From positions 9,005,628 through 9,069,627 of the forward strand of contig CM030932.1 in NCBI GenBank assembly GCA_018136815.1: a DNA stretch of 64,000 nt, written 5' to 3'. This DNA is from Isochrysis galbana. Its lineage: Eukaryota > Haptophyta > Isochrysidales > Isochrysidaceae. The translations under genes and the position numbers were made by a program. Positions 1 through 10,019 of this stretch are shown here, in pieces. Each line of letters begins with the position of its first letter. Within the stretch, counting starts at the first letter, position 1. The notes under the pieces were generated by a model. It saw only the letters and a list, made by a program, of their open reading frames with translations, did no database searches and was not told where the DNA came from.

Positions 1-6
1 GAAAAG

Positions 7-3000
7 ATGTCCGACCACCCGAGGCACCCCACCGACAAGAGAGGCCTGGGCTACACTAGTCCCAAGCTATCACCCTGTACCGCTACCAACGAGGACGACG
101 CCTCTAGGCCCTCTGCCACGATAGCGGCAGTCGGAGTACCCGAAGAGACGACGACTACTTTGACGACGAATTCACCCGAGCAACCACGCTGTCGACCAAC
201 CCCGTCCCCGTCCGACACCATCGCACACGTGACCACGCACCGACCGGAGAGCGTCGTGGATACCCTACCATCTGCCTACCCAAGGCATTGCCTATATGTT
301 CGAGACCTGATGGTCTGCCGCTCCGGCGAGGCTACCGGCAAAGAAGGAGTTATCTTAGCCGACTCCGCTCTCACGGTCAACAGCACCCTCGCTGACACCG
401 GAGCTGGCCCGTCGGTCGTGACCACTTCCCTCTTGTCCAGCCTACCCAACGACGCATGCGTCGAGCGGCTGCCGCAAGCCGTAGTGACACCGCTCCATGG
501 CCCAGACGGCCTACCTCTTATCGCGCGAGGCAAGGCTCGAATCGTTTTCTCCGTCGGTGGATTTCTCTTTCGTCATACGTTCATGGTGATTGAAGGCAAC
601 CCGATGCTGCTGCTCGGGAACGACTTCTTAGCTACGCACGCCGCTTCGATTCAGCTCGCCTCCGACAGCGCGGAAGGCTCTATCTCACTCGGTGCTCCAT
701 CCACGGTGGCTTCTCTTGAGGTTGACGGCAGTCCAAGCCCCGACGCTCCGCCGATCTTTCGCGTCTCGACGTCACCGATAGCGGTGGTCCCTGTCAGCAT
801 GACTTGTGCACAGGTCTGTCCGACCTCCGCGAACCCAATCACGACTGACTTCTTCCGAGGGCCGCAAGCCGCCGAAAACGACAACCAGCTAGTCTCCGAG
901 CCGCTCTTCAACACGGCCGATGAGTTTGCCGCCAAAGCGCCGGCGTCTTGTGGCTCCGAGTACCTCCTATATACCCATGAACCTATCACGATCCCGGCCT
1001 ATCATCGGGCGACGTTTCACGTCCGAATTCCGCTAGCTCTTCGAGAACACGAAGACTGCGCCATGCTCGTGGACCGACTCCCTACACGCGAGACTATTGA
1101 CAGCTCTCCGCTCGTCATCCCTCAAGTAGAGAGGCCGAAATCCGACCACACCATCGCGGTTACGGTGGCCAATACTGACCCCAAACCACTACACCTTCCG
1201 TCGTTCCATCCTGTAGCTTCGCTACAGGTTCGATTCAAGATTCACGCTGGAACTTATCACCGCGTCGGTGACAATAACTCGCCGGATGTGATTGAGTCGC
1301 TCAACGAGGACCAACGCAAGCTCCTCGAGGCAGCCAAGATCGACCCCGAGGGCCGTCTCTCGATGCCCCAACGTGAACAAGTTCGTCGTCTACTGGCCCG
1401 ACGTATCGCTGCTTTCGCAATTGACCCGACTAACCCGAATCACACTCACGTGATGGAGGTAGAGCTACCGCTCAACCCCGGAGCCGAAGCTCACCGTCAC
1501 GCACCGTCTAGAGTTGGACGAGAGGGTGAGAAGATCATAGAGGACGAAGTTTGCAAGATGGAGTCCGCGGGCATCATTAGGAAATCAAATTCGTCGTGGG
1601 CCTCTCGAGTCGTGTTAGTCACTAAGAAGGATGGCTCCGTACGTTTCTGCGTAGACTATCGCGACGTCAACTCCAAGCTTCGTCTAGAAGACAGCCCTCT
1701 TCCCCTCACGGTAGAAGCCATCGACCGATTGTCGTCCGGTCAAGGCAACCTCGATTCTCTATTCCTTTGCACCCTGGACCTGGCATCTGGTTTCTGGGGT
1801 ATACCGATCAAAGAATCCGATAAACATATCACCGCGTTCACTACTCATCGCGGCAAGTACGAGTTCAATTACTTGCCTTTCGGTGTTCAATCCGGTCCCT
1901 CGTATATGTGCCGCCTCATGGACGCCGTTCTCGGTGGGCTGGCATGGGAGATTTGTATGCCATACTTGGATGATGTCGGCGCCTGGTCGACAGGTGTAGG
2001 TGACTCGCTGCAGGCCAGGGAAGAGTCGTCATTCCAACAAATGTTACACCGTCTTGATCTTGTCTTGGAACGTCTCATCTGGGCGGGCCTCACTTGCAAG
2101 ATGTCGAAATGCGTTTTCTTTGCCACCTCGGCTGAATATCTCGGCCACGTTGTTTCGCGTGAAGGTCTTCGGATGGATCCCAAGAAAGTGGAAGCTGTCT
2201 CGAAAATCGACCCAACCCAAATCAACTCGATCGAAGCCGTCCGTTCGTTCCTTGGATTGTGCTCCTACTACCGCCGTTTCATCCGTCGTTTTGCGATCCG
2301 TGCGGCGCCGTTAACCGCTCTCACGCGGAAAGGGTGCGACGTCCCGGTCGAGTCGCAAACAGAAGCCTGTCGACAGGCTATCGAAGATCTCAAGCAAGCT
2401 ATCTGTGAAGAACCCGTACTTGCACCTCCTCGAGACGACCGTCCTTTCCTCGTTAAAACCGACGGTGCTAGCAAGCTCGGCATCGCCGGCGTCCTCGCCC
2501 AAAAAGACGACGAAGGGAGAGAGCGCGTCGTTGCATACTACGGTCGTAGCTTGAGTCCGGCTGAGCGCCATTGGACAGTCACTGAAATCGAACTTCTAGC
2601 AGCGCTAGAATCGATCCGAAATTGGAGGCCTTATCTTTGGGGTCGCCACTTCACCCTCGTCGTAGACCATTCAGCTTTGCGCTGGCTTCACACGATGAAA
2701 GATCAAGTCACCGGTGGTCCAGCCTCGCGCCTCATGCGATGGGTCCTAAAGCTAGCCGAATATAGATTCGACGTCGTGCACAAACCTGGAGTCACTCACT
2801 GGGACGCCGACGGCTTATCCCGCTTAGTTGCTCTCGAGCCTGATCACGATCCTCTCCATCTCGAGGAGAGTGACGCCCATTCTTTCGATTCTTCTGAAAT
2901 TCACGACATAGTCGCCGCCGCGGTTACTTCATCCACCCTCACCGCTCGCCGCCAACAAGCAAGCGATAGGCTCGCTCGTCAAGCATCGGAATCTTCGGAG

Positions 3001-4677
3001 TCGATTACCTCCTCGTATCTCGATGTGGGCGTGCCTCATGCCGACGAATTACGTCAAGCGCTCTCTACCGACGATTTCGCCAGCTCGATCCTTTCTGAAG
3101 TCGAGTCGATCCTTCCGAAAGCTTCCTCTTCGATTGACTCTAGCTCGTCGTCGAAGAAAAGTTCCCGATTCCTGCTTCGCGATGGCCTACTCTACTACCG
3201 CTCCTCAGAGGCGGAAGAGGCTCCTCTTCGTTTATACATTCCGGAGTCCCTTCGTGACACGTACCTCCGCGCCTACCATGACCACCTTGGTCACCCAGGT
3301 GCGATAAGGATGTCTACCCTACTTCGTACTCGAGTGTACTGGCCTGGCATGTCCGCCTCTGTATCGGAATACGTTCGAGAGTGCCACGAATGCACTCTTG
3401 GCAAACCGTTACCGCGACCGCTCGCCCATCCATCCGGTCTTTCCATCGGATCTTATCCTTTCGACGTCGTCTATTGCGATATTCTTTCGATGGCGCCCAC
3501 TCACGATTTCGTATCCGGCCGCTCCGGTTTTGACAAGCTGATTGTTTTCGTCGATTCTCTCTCTCGTTGGATTGAAGCTGAGCCTTGCAACGGTAACCCC
3601 TCGTCCGCGAAATGTCTAGACGTCTTCATGCGTCTCATCGTATCTCGTTATGGAGTCCCTCGCCAACTTCGAACCGACGCCGGCTCGAATCTTTGCTCTC
3701 GATTAGTGGACCTAATTCTCAAAGCGACCGGCACGGACTTGAGCACTACTGAAGCCTATCGCCACGAAGGCGTAGGGCTAGTGGAAAGAGCTCAACAAAC
3801 TCTCCTCACGATGACTCGAGTCTCCAATGAAGGCGGCGCCCATTGGGTCGATCACCTTCCGTTTCTTCTCATGTCTATGCGAGCGACCGCCGGTCGCGTC
3901 GTACCCAAGTCACCCGCGGCTATCTTGTTTGGTCGGGAGCTTCGTCTTCCAGCTCAACTTGCTGACCCTGCTCCTGTTCTTGAGTTGCTTCCATCTAGGC
4001 CTCCGTCCGATGCCGTCACTTACGCCACCGAGCTCAATAAGAAGCTTCTCGAGTCGTGGCGTTCCGCCCTCGAAAGTACTCAAGAAGCCCAACGTGAATC
4101 GATGCGCTCCGCCTCTCAAAAGTCTAAACTCGGTGTTACCTTCAAACAAGGAGACAGAGTTTGTCGTCGAATCCCTGGCCACGCCAACAAACTTCAATAC
4201 CTCTACTCCGGTCCTTACCGAGTAGAAGAAGCCATCTCGGCTACTCGCTACCGTCTACGCGATCTCGAAAATCGTCAAGTCAAGGATGAAGTTCACATTT
4301 CCAATCTTCGTCCGTACTTTACCGTCACCGATTCGTCTCCGCTCGCTGAAGATGAGTACTTGGTCGAAGAGTTACTCGATCGCAAGGGCGATGGAGTTTC
4401 ATTCAAGTATCTCGTCAAATGGCGCGGCTATCCTCGTTCTGAAGCTACTTGGGAGTCTCGAATTGAGTTGCTTCGGCGTTGTGCTGATCTAGTTGAGTCG
4501 TACGACACCACTTTCGACCGCCGTCCGGTTCAACCCCAAGCTCACTCCGCTGTAGACTCCTCTTCAAGTCCAAGTTCAAGTCCCCAGTCTAATCAAGTTC
4601 CACGTCGAGTTCAAGAGTCAAATCGTATTCCTCCTGATCTGCCTTCAAGTCGTACCCGTTCTCGTTCACGTTCGTAG
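7..4677 (+). CDS. Ty3/gypsy (chromovirus-type) Pol polyprotein
   Basis: Polyprotein of a Ty3/gypsy LTR retrotransposon, 1556 aa and uninterrupted. Domains in order: aspartic protease with LADTGAG near residue 130 and the LLGND flap-partner motif near 202; a region around 320-410 (ITIPAYHRATFHVRI, then VANTDPKPLHLP) like the dUTPase-like linker of some gypsy elements; reverse transcriptase with YLDD near 653; RNase H (KTDGASKLG near 817); integrase with HHCC zinc finger (HLGHPG near 1093, CHECTLGK near 1126) and a D,D,E core (YCDI, RTDAGSN, VERAQQ); C-terminal chromodomain (YLVKWRGYPRSEATWE, about 1450-1490) that would target heterochromatin. No gag domain is visible, so gag is upstream of the window or a separate ORF. 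The start is nominal because the frame may enter from outside. The lack of stops suggests a young copy. Confidence 0.95.
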   Translation: MSDHPRHPTDKRGLGYTSPKLSPCTATNEDDASRPSATIAAVGVPEETTTTLTTNSPEQPRCRPTPSPSDTIAHVTTHRPESVVDTLPSAYPRHCLYVRDLMVCRSGEATGKEGVILADSALTVNSTLADTGAGPSVVTTSLLSSLPNDACVERLPQAVVTPLHGPDGLPLIARGKARIVFSVGGFLFRHTFMVIEGNPMLLLGNDFLATHAASIQLASDSAEGSISLGAPSTVASLEVDGSPSPDAPPIFRVSTSPIAVVPVSMTCAQVCPTSANPITTDFFRGPQAAENDNQLVSEPLFNTADEFAAKAPASCGSEYLLYTHEPITIPAYHRATFHVRIPLALREHEDCAMLVDRLPTRETIDSSPLVIPQVERPKSDHTIAVTVANTDPKPLHLPSFHPVASLQVRFKIHAGTYHRVGDNNSPDVIESLNEDQRKLLEAAKIDPEGRLSMPQREQVRRLLARRIAAFAIDPTNPNHTHVMEVELPLNPGAEAHRHAPSRVGREGEKIIEDEVCKMESAGIIRKSNSSWASRVVLVTKKDGSVRFCVDYRDVNSKLRLEDSPLPLTVEAIDRLSSGQGNLDSLFLCTLDLASGFWGIPIKESDKHITAFTTHRGKYEFNYLPFGVQSGPSYMCRLMDAVLGGLAWEICMPYLDDVGAWSTGVGDSLQAREESSFQQMLHRLDLVLERLIWAGLTCKMSKCVFFATSAEYLGHVVSREGLRMDPKKVEAVSKIDPTQINSIEAVRSFLGLCSYYRRFIRRFAIRAAPLTALTRKGCDVPVESQTEACRQAIEDLKQAICEEPVLAPPRDDRPFLVKTDGASKLGIAGVLAQKDDEGRERVVAYYGRSLSPAERHWTVTEIELLAALESIRNWRPYLWGRHFTLVVDHSALRWLHTMKDQVTGGPASRLMRWVLKLAEYRFDVVHKPGVTHWDADGLSRLVALEPDHDPLHLEESDAHSFDSSEIHDIVAAAVTSSTLTARRQQASDRLARQASESSESITSSYLDVGVPHADELRQALSTDDFASSILSEVESILPKASSSIDSSSSSKKSSRFLLRDGLLYYRSSEAEEAPLRLYIPESLRDTYLRAYHDHLGHPGAIRMSTLLRTRVYWPGMSASVSEYVRECHECTLGKPLPRPLAHPSGLSIGSYPFDVVYCDILSMAPTHDFVSGRSGFDKLIVFVDSLSRWIEAEPCNGNPSSAKCLDVFMRLIVSRYGVPRQLRTDAGSNLCSRLVDLILKATGTDLSTTEAYRHEGVGLVERAQQTLLTMTRVSNEGGAHWVDHLPFLLMSMRATAGRVVPKSPAAILFGRELRLPAQLADPAPVLELLPSRPPSDAVTYATELNKKLLESWRSALESTQEAQRESMRSASQKSKLGVTFKQGDRVCRRIPGHANKLQYLYSGPYRVEEAISATRYRLRDLENRQVKDEVHISNLRPYFTVTDSSPLAEDEYLVEELLDRKGDGVSFKYLVKWRGYPRSEATWESRIELLRRCADLVESYDTTFDRRPVQPQAHSAVDSSSSPSSSPQSNQVPRRVQESNRIPPDLPSSRTRSRSRS

Positions 4678-4941
4678 CGCTAAGTGCTAAGTCGACCGGA
4701 AGTGGATGATTAGCGTCGCGTCAGCGCCTGACCCAGCGCAACTGCCCGAGCAAAACTCCTGTAAAAGGGAGAACGTGGTAGGACGTGGCGTACGAAATCG
4801 GGGGCCGCCGCGCTAAGCTGCCGATTTTGTGCTCGCTTTGGATCCATGGGTTAATCCTCCTCCTCTAGGTCTCTCGTCTCGTATGGTTAAATGAACTCTC
4901 TTGGCTCGACATCGGGAGACGTCTCGATTTAAGTCGGGGGG
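4678..4941 (+). other. 3' untranslated region and polypurine tract of the gypsy element
   Basis: No ORF is present between the pol stop and the LTR. The stretch ends in a G-run (AAGTCGGGGGG) directly before TGTTGTATTC, the position expected for the polypurine tract that primes plus-strand DNA. Its first bases (CTAAGTGCTAAGTC) recur near 8368, marking that site as the same part of a related element. Confidence 0.6.
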
Positions 4942-6003
4942 TGTTGTATTCCTGCCCATCTGAAGGCTGTAGGCATGAATATTCGTGTAAGGTACGCGCT
5001 CACAATTACAATTGAACAGTTCCCCGTGTTGCCACTGACGCACAAGACACACAGATTCGGATTCCCCATGGTCTCAAGTCCAGGTTTGCAGGTTTTGGTC
5101 TCGAAATTTGCGATTCGAATTTTGTTTTTGCTGTTACTATAATTGTTGGCTCGTTTAAGGTAATAAACCGGCATGACTTCGACTTCTCGTTCTGCAGTCG
5201 CTCTGCGAGACTCTCTCTCTCTCTCTCTCTCTCTCCGTCCGCCTCTCCTCGGCCGACGGCAAGAAGATTCGTCCAAAACATTCTCCGGTCCCAAGATATC
5301 TCGTGGGGGGTCTCTCCGCGCTCCGCGAGGGAAAGGACGCGATCTCGCTCCGAGATCGGCCTCGCGCCCTCCCACGCTGCCCCGCCGTGCCCTCGGTCCC
5401 TCGCCCCCCCGCGGCAGGTTCTTTCCCTCGGCGTGCCGTCCGTCGCCTCCGGCCGTTATATTAATCCCCCCCCCGCGCGAGGTTCTCTTCTCCCCCGCGC
5501 GCGGTTCGTTTCCTCCGGCCGTCGTTGTTCCCCCCTCGCTTCGATTCCTCTCGCGGTTCCTTCGATGATTGCCTCCATCTCGTCCGTTCTTCTTCGCGAT
5601 CCTCGCGGAGGGGGCACCGACGTTTAATGTTAGTTTCGTCGCGGTTTCGATGAAAGAAAGGAAGAACGAATGGCACGCGCCTCGCGTCTCGCGTCTTGTT
5701 TCGTCGCCCCTTGCTCGTTGCTTGTCTAGAAGGTCTCTCCGCACATCGCCTTCTTCCCCCGGCGCGATTTTGGATCTCTCCTCGACCCTCCGCGTTGGCT
5801 TCAGCGGACGAGTTCCACTTTAACGATAGTTCGAACCCTTCGGTGGCGTAGTTATGCGCTCTCTTTCCGTATATCTTCGCGCATGACGAGCGATCGCGAC
5901 TTCAGCCTTCGCCGCGCGGGGAGGGGTTTGTTTATCGTATGATTCCGGAGTGTTTACGTTAGTTTTATGAGCCCAAGGACTTTGGTTTTTGGTTTCTTGT
6001 GAG
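4942..6003 (+). repeat. Gypsy LTR, full-length copy (LTR1)
   Basis: Begins TGTTGTATTC right after the polypurine tract. About 1.06 kb, with a CT-rich centre (5210-5240) and C-rich stretches near 5400-5540. The first 350 bp match, in inverted orientation, 58219-58577; diverged relatives start at 8361 (minus), 8556 (plus) and 40864 (plus). The right end is set by TGGTTTTTG at 6004, which looks like a primer-binding site and also occurs after the inverted LTR at 7060. Terminal CA is not visible, so the right boundary is approximate. It serves as the 3' LTR of the pol element and appears to be followed by the leader of another copy. Confidence 0.7.
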
Positions 6004-6310
6004 TGGTTTTTGTAGCAACTTCGTCGAGTCCCACCGTGTTCCCAAGCGAGTCCCCCCGAGTTCCCGAGTCTATACCCCGAGTCAACGAGTCAATACAAGT
6101 CAAGCACGCGCCTGAGCCACCCCCAGTCGCCTGCCATCACCTCCCACAAGCCTCCTTCCACACTTCCGCGCCCTCCGTGCGTCGTGCGTCGTGCGTCGAT
6201 CACCATGCCCGTAGTCACCCCCGAGGAAAGCTCCATGAGCTCCCCGCAAGAACCGCATTCCGCGCTAGCTGCCGGCGCGCCCTCGCAGGCCATCACCAAG
6301 AGTGAGATGA
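6004..6310 (+). pseudogene. Retroelement leader and truncated gag start (plus strand)
   Basis: Follows the LTR with a TGG-initial primer-binding-like site, about 200 bp of leader, then an ATG at 6205 opening a frame (MPVVTPEESSMSSPQ, then ALAAGAP). A similar start (MPVICPPRSSDEPVPG, ALAAGAP) lies on the minus strand at 6865, also downstream of an LTR. I infer both are N-termini of the element's gag. Similarity stops near 6310, where the two fragments meet head to head. Confidence 0.45.
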
Positions 6311-7060
6311 GCCTTGCTCTGACACACGGAGGCGGCGTCGTCCGCCGCGCTCACCACGGAGGGAGCGAGGGAGGTATGGACACTTGGCAACGGATCGGCG
6401 AAAGAAAGTAGCGCGAAGACCGGCGGTGGGTCTTCGGCTACGGGTGGTGCGATGCCCGCTCCCGTGAGGGGAGTGAAGTCGGGGCCACACGGGGTTGGCG
6501 CGGCTTCGGTGGGCGGAGGCGCCACTTGGGCGGACTTGGGCGGTGCTGGAAGGAGGAGTTCTTCAAGGGGAGAGGCGGAGCTCTTTGGAGCTCCAACCTC
6601 GGCTTGGGGTGGCTTGGGTGGCTCGGGTTCGGATGGGGCATCGGGTGATTCTTGGGCGGGGGATGAAAGGTCCTCTCCACCTTGGAAACTCGGAGGGGCG
6701 ACGGCCGAAGGCGCGAGCGCCGATTTTGTGCTTGTCGGAGCGAAGCTCGTTTCCTCATTGGAAACGAGCCGCGGAGGCGCACCGGCGGCTAGCGCGGCGC
6801 ACGGTCCATCCGGGGAGCCCGGAACGGGCTCATCGGAAGAACGGGGAGGGCAAATGACGGGCATGAGAGATGGACGGGAGAGTGGCACGGAACGCGAACC
6901 GGAGGGTCGGAGGATGTAAGAAAGGGCGCGGCGAGCAGTTACCGCTTACTTGGGACTCGTAGGGACTCGTAGACTCGAAAGGACGACTCGGAAGACTCGG
7001 GGCTTGGGGGTACTCAGGGGCTGCAGGTCACCAACAGGCGATACAATGGCTCAAAAACCA
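6311..7060 (-). pseudogene. Retroelement leader and truncated gag (minus strand)
   Basis: Reading the minus strand from 7060: a TGGTTTTTGAGCC primer-binding-like site, a leader rich in CGAGT repeats, an ATG at 6865, and a proline/alanine-rich open frame of about 185 codons to the junction near 6311. The start resembles the plus-strand gag start at 6205. No capsid or zinc-knuckle motif is reached. A stand-alone proline-rich host protein is less likely given the LTR next door. Confidence 0.4.
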
Positions 7061-7289
7061 CACAAATCAACACTCTGCACTCAAACATTCACGGTGACAG
7101 GCCGGAAACATACGTTAAACGAACCCCCTCTGGTGAGCAGATTCAGGAGTGCCCACCAGAAAAAGAAGAGAGAGAGAGAGAGAGCGAGGGAACGAGGGCT
7201 CGGGGGGTCAAAACACAATTCGGACTCCGTTTTGGACTACAGAGTAAAATCCAGTGCCCTCGCGAGTCCTGCCTCGAGTCTCGCGAGGC

Positions 7290-7470
7290 AGCGCCGAAGG
7301 ACGCTGAAGGAAGCGCTGCGGGACAGCGCTGAAGGACGCAGAAGGACACTGAAGGACGCTGCAAGACGCGCTGCGGGACATCGCTGACGGACAGGGGGGG
7401 GGCGCTGAGAGACACTGGGAGACGCTGAGGGACGCTGGGGAACGCTGAGGAACGCGCTGGGGGACTTTCG
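7290..7470. repeat. GACGCTGA-type minisatellite inside LTR2
   Basis: Irregular tandem copies of GAAGGACGCTG/GAGACGCTGAGG units. The inverted counterpart (CCTCAGCGGTGTCC units) is at 41217-41400 in the LTR starting at 40864, so the array is part of the LTR family. Confidence 0.65.
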
Positions 7471-7474
7471 CGCG

Positions 7475-7710
7475 GGGGGTTGAGGGAAGAGAAGACGGCG
7501 CCTCAACGCGCGGAGGGGGGGAAGGGCCGCCGTCTTGGCGCGCGGAGGGGGGGAACCGCGCGGAGGGGGGGGAAGGGAACGGCGGAGGGGGGGAACAGCG
7601 GAGGGGAAGGGGAGGAGCGGAGGGGGGGGGGGGAGGGGAGGAGCGGAGGGGGGGAAGGGGGGAGCGAAAGGGGGGGGGGGAGAAACTGCCGAGGGGGGTG
7701 AGATCGCAAC
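7475..7710. repeat. G-rich low-complexity tract
   Basis: Runs of GGAGGGGGGG with AACCGCGG and AGCGGAGG spacers; open frames on both strands are artefacts. Belongs to the expanded interior of LTR2. Confidence 0.7.
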
Positions 7711-8060
7711 ACTGACCCAATCATCCCTCACATTCAGGTATTTTTCCCGGCCTGGCCCGGGAAAATCAGGGAGTGGAGAGAGGGGAGGGAGGAGAGTTGC
7801 GGAAGGGGGGGGGAACCGCGGAGGGGGGAATCACAATACTGACCCAATCCTCCCTCACATTGACGTATTTTTCCCGGCCTGGCCCGAGAAAATCAGGGAA
7901 TGGAGAGAGGGGAAGGAGGACTGCAGAGGGGGGGTGAAAACACAGTACTGACCCAACTTTCCCTCACATTCACGTGTCTTTCCCGGCTTGCCCCGGGAAA
8001 CGCATGGAATAGAGAAGGGAAACGCAGAGAATGGAGAGAGGGGGGGAGGGGAACTGCAGA
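7711..8060. repeat. Three tandem copies of a ~110-127 bp unit
   Basis: The phrase ACTGACCCAA starts at 7711, 7838 and 7947, each time followed by TCCCTCACATT and TTTCCCGGCCTGGCCCGG or close variants. Spacing is 127 then 109 bp. It is followed by short GGGAACTGCAGAAGGGGG repeats to about 8130. Confidence 0.8.
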
Positions 8061-8361
8061 GGGGGGATGGAACTGCAGAAGGGGGAGGGAACTGCAGAAG
8101 GGGGAGGGAACTGCAGAAGGGGGGGGGCCAGTTCTGTTACCTGCATCTCTTACCTTAAACGCGTGGACAATTACCGTAACGGTAAAAATAAAACTCAAAT
8201 CTTCGAATTTCGAGACGAAAATCGGCGAACCAGGACTGGAGCCCACGGAGAATCCGAATCGGCACGCCTTGCGTGACCACGACGAACATAGAAGACGATA
8301 TATAACTCAGAAGGAGCGCGCTCATGCCGAAATATTCACGCCGAGAGGCCTGAATACAACA

Positions 8362-8555
8362 AAGTCGTAAGTGCTAAGTGCGGTGGGGCTAACTTGGTCG
8401 ATGTTATACGTGGGATCGTCAGTTATATAGTGTATTGTTTCGAAGATGTTGTCGAGTGCCGGGCATAAACCTAAATGCCATAAACTTTACATAAACCTAA
8501 ATGCGTTGATGACTCCGGCCATTGTCCATTGTTTGCAAAGGCGACACTCGGGGTC
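8362..8555 (+). repeat. Internal 3' fragment of a gypsy relative
   Basis: Sits between an inverted LTR (ending 8361) and a direct LTR (starting 8556). It shares GTAAGTGCTAAGT with the region just after the pol stop at 4680 and ends with a G-run before TGTTGTATTC, as a 3' untranslated region would. Confidence 0.45.
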
Positions 8556-8840
8556 TGTTGTATTCAGGCCTTTTGGCATGAATATTGAATATTTCGGCAT
8601 GAGTGCACGGGCCTTCTTCGTAATATACCGTCTTCTAGGTTCGTCGTGGTCGCGCGAGGCGTGCAGATTCGGATTCTTCCTGGGCTCAAGTCTTGGTTCG
8701 CCGAATTTAAGGTAAGAAATGCAGGTAACAGAACTGGGCCCCTCGCGCTCAGACCCCCCCCCCTTCTGCATTTCACCCCCTCTGCATCAGTTCCCCCCCC
8801 CCCGCTCTCCATCCCGCCGTGCGGAAATATATTTATATTT
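8556..8840 (+). repeat. Truncated gypsy-family LTR (LTR4)
   Basis: Starts TGTTGTATTCAGGCC and matches the LTR at 40864 for about 180 bp (including CGTGCAGATTCGGATTC), then continues into C-rich sequence. The end is not defined. Confidence 0.6.
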
Positions 8841-9330
8841 CAGGCCCCCCTCCGGTGTCATTTTACCGATGGCCTTCATGCGGGCCTCTCGCAGCGAAAC
8901 ATGAAGCCATGGGCATCGGCAGCTGAACCCGGACCAGAGAACTCCTGGTTCTATACGCACAACAATATATTTTCACCATGTGCTTTCATGGACTTGAACG
9001 TGTACGTAAGTATTTAAGTATCGCAAAAACTAAAGACGCTAACCGCGAAAATCACCAAGGGCTCGAGAGCCCAACTTCGACCCGCGACCGAGGGCGGTAG
9101 GTCGTTCCAGTCACCGCGTCACCAAATGGTGAAAAAAACACTGGACCTCAGGTTGCACATTCCTTTGGGCTATCAGACTAGAGACTAGAGCATTGAAGAC
9201 ACTGGCGTCATTCAATCCTCAGCCCGGAAGACTTTGTCTCTAGACGCTTGTCAATAGTCATGACACAGGGGATTCACAAAAGTGCAGTTCACACTAGTGC
9301 AGCTAGAATCTCGGCGCACAAGCGCACATG
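8841..9330. other. No gene recognised
   Basis: Mixed sequence with no long frame, no repeat shared with the rest of the window and no RNA gene I can identify. Confidence 0.5.
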
Positions 9331-9644
9331 CTAGAATGGACAGACTTGTGCGACGTATTCGTCATAGATGATAGTGCCCGTGGCTGGGTCGGCAGCAAAT
9401 GCGATGAACTCGTCGATCTCCTCCTGTGGTATCGTAGCCAAGGATAAGGTCATGCAACGGATCTTGTTGAGGAGCGCTTGAGATGTTTCGCGTGCTCCTC
9501 AAGCCGACACTAGACATCATCAAATATTGAGCCAACCAGTGGCTGCACTTGTGCTTGATCAATGAGAGTCAGCACACAGATAGAAGCTGGGCATACGTGC
9601 TGAAGGGACTTTCTTCCTGGCTCACCTGGGAAAACTTGTCGCAT
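9331..9644 (-). CDS. 3' end of an EF-hand-like protein gene, cut by the assembly gap
   Basis: Minus strand, partial. A terminal exon 9331-9476 encodes LSLATIPQEEIDEFIAF then ADPATGTIIYDEYVAQVCPF and a stop. The pattern (EEID.F...D...G.I.Y.EYV) is that of the last EF-hand of calmodulin or light-chain-type proteins. A consistent intron at 9477-9625 (GTGAGC donor, AG acceptor, in frame) joins it to a short upstream piece (MRQVFP) that runs into the 100-N gap at 9645. The upstream exons are missing. The Ca-binding loop is degenerate: the last loop position is D, not E, and spacing is short. Family assignment is tentative. Confidence 0.45.
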
Positions 9645-9744
9645 NNNNNNNNNNNNNNNNNNNNNNNNNNNNNNNNNNNNNNNNNNNNNNNNNNNNNNNN
9701 NNNNNNNNNNNNNNNNNNNNNNNNNNNNNNNNNNNNNNNNNNNN
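9645..9744. other. Assembly gap (100 N)
   Basis: Exactly 100 N, the usual placeholder for a gap of unknown size. It is flanked on the right by a CT-rich microsatellite that probably broke the assembly. Confidence 0.99.
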
Positions 9745-9960
9745 CTCCCTCCCTCCTCCCTCCCTCCCTCCCTCCCTCCCCTCCCTCCCTCCCTCTCTCC
9801 CTCCCTCCCTCCCTCTCTCCCTCCCTCCCTCCCTCTCTCTCTCTCCCTCCCTCTCTCTCTCCCTCCCTCCCTCTCTCACTCTCTCCCTCCCTCCCTCTCT
9901 CTCTCCCTCCCTCCCTCTCTCTCTCTCTCCCTCCCTCCCTCTCTCTCTCCCTCCCTCTCT
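9745..9960. repeat. CTCC/CT microsatellite
   Basis: Pure pyrimidine tract of CTCC and CT units followed by a GA tract. Frames across it are artefacts. Confidence 0.95.
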
Positions 9961-10019
9961 TAGAGAGAGAGAGAGAGGCCCGTCGCCCCTTCTTGTGTGA
10001 TGAAGAGTGAAGAGGACCC

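Larger units (their letters stand above)
7061..8361 (-). repeat. Gypsy-family LTR in inverted orientation (LTR2)
   Basis: Minus-strand LTR starting TGTTGTATTC at 8361. Positions 8150-8361 match the first 200 bp of the plus-strand LTR copies at 8556 and 40864 (conserved blocks include CCTGGTTCGCCGATTTTCG). The interior has expanded into purine-rich low-complexity DNA with tandem repeats, annotated separately. The far end is set by the primer-binding-like site at 7060. Confidence 0.6.

Noticed and set aside
6265-6888. Proline-rich protein of 207 aa as a host gene
   Set aside because: Its start matches the retroelement gag start on the other strand and it lies just after an LTR and primer-binding-like site.
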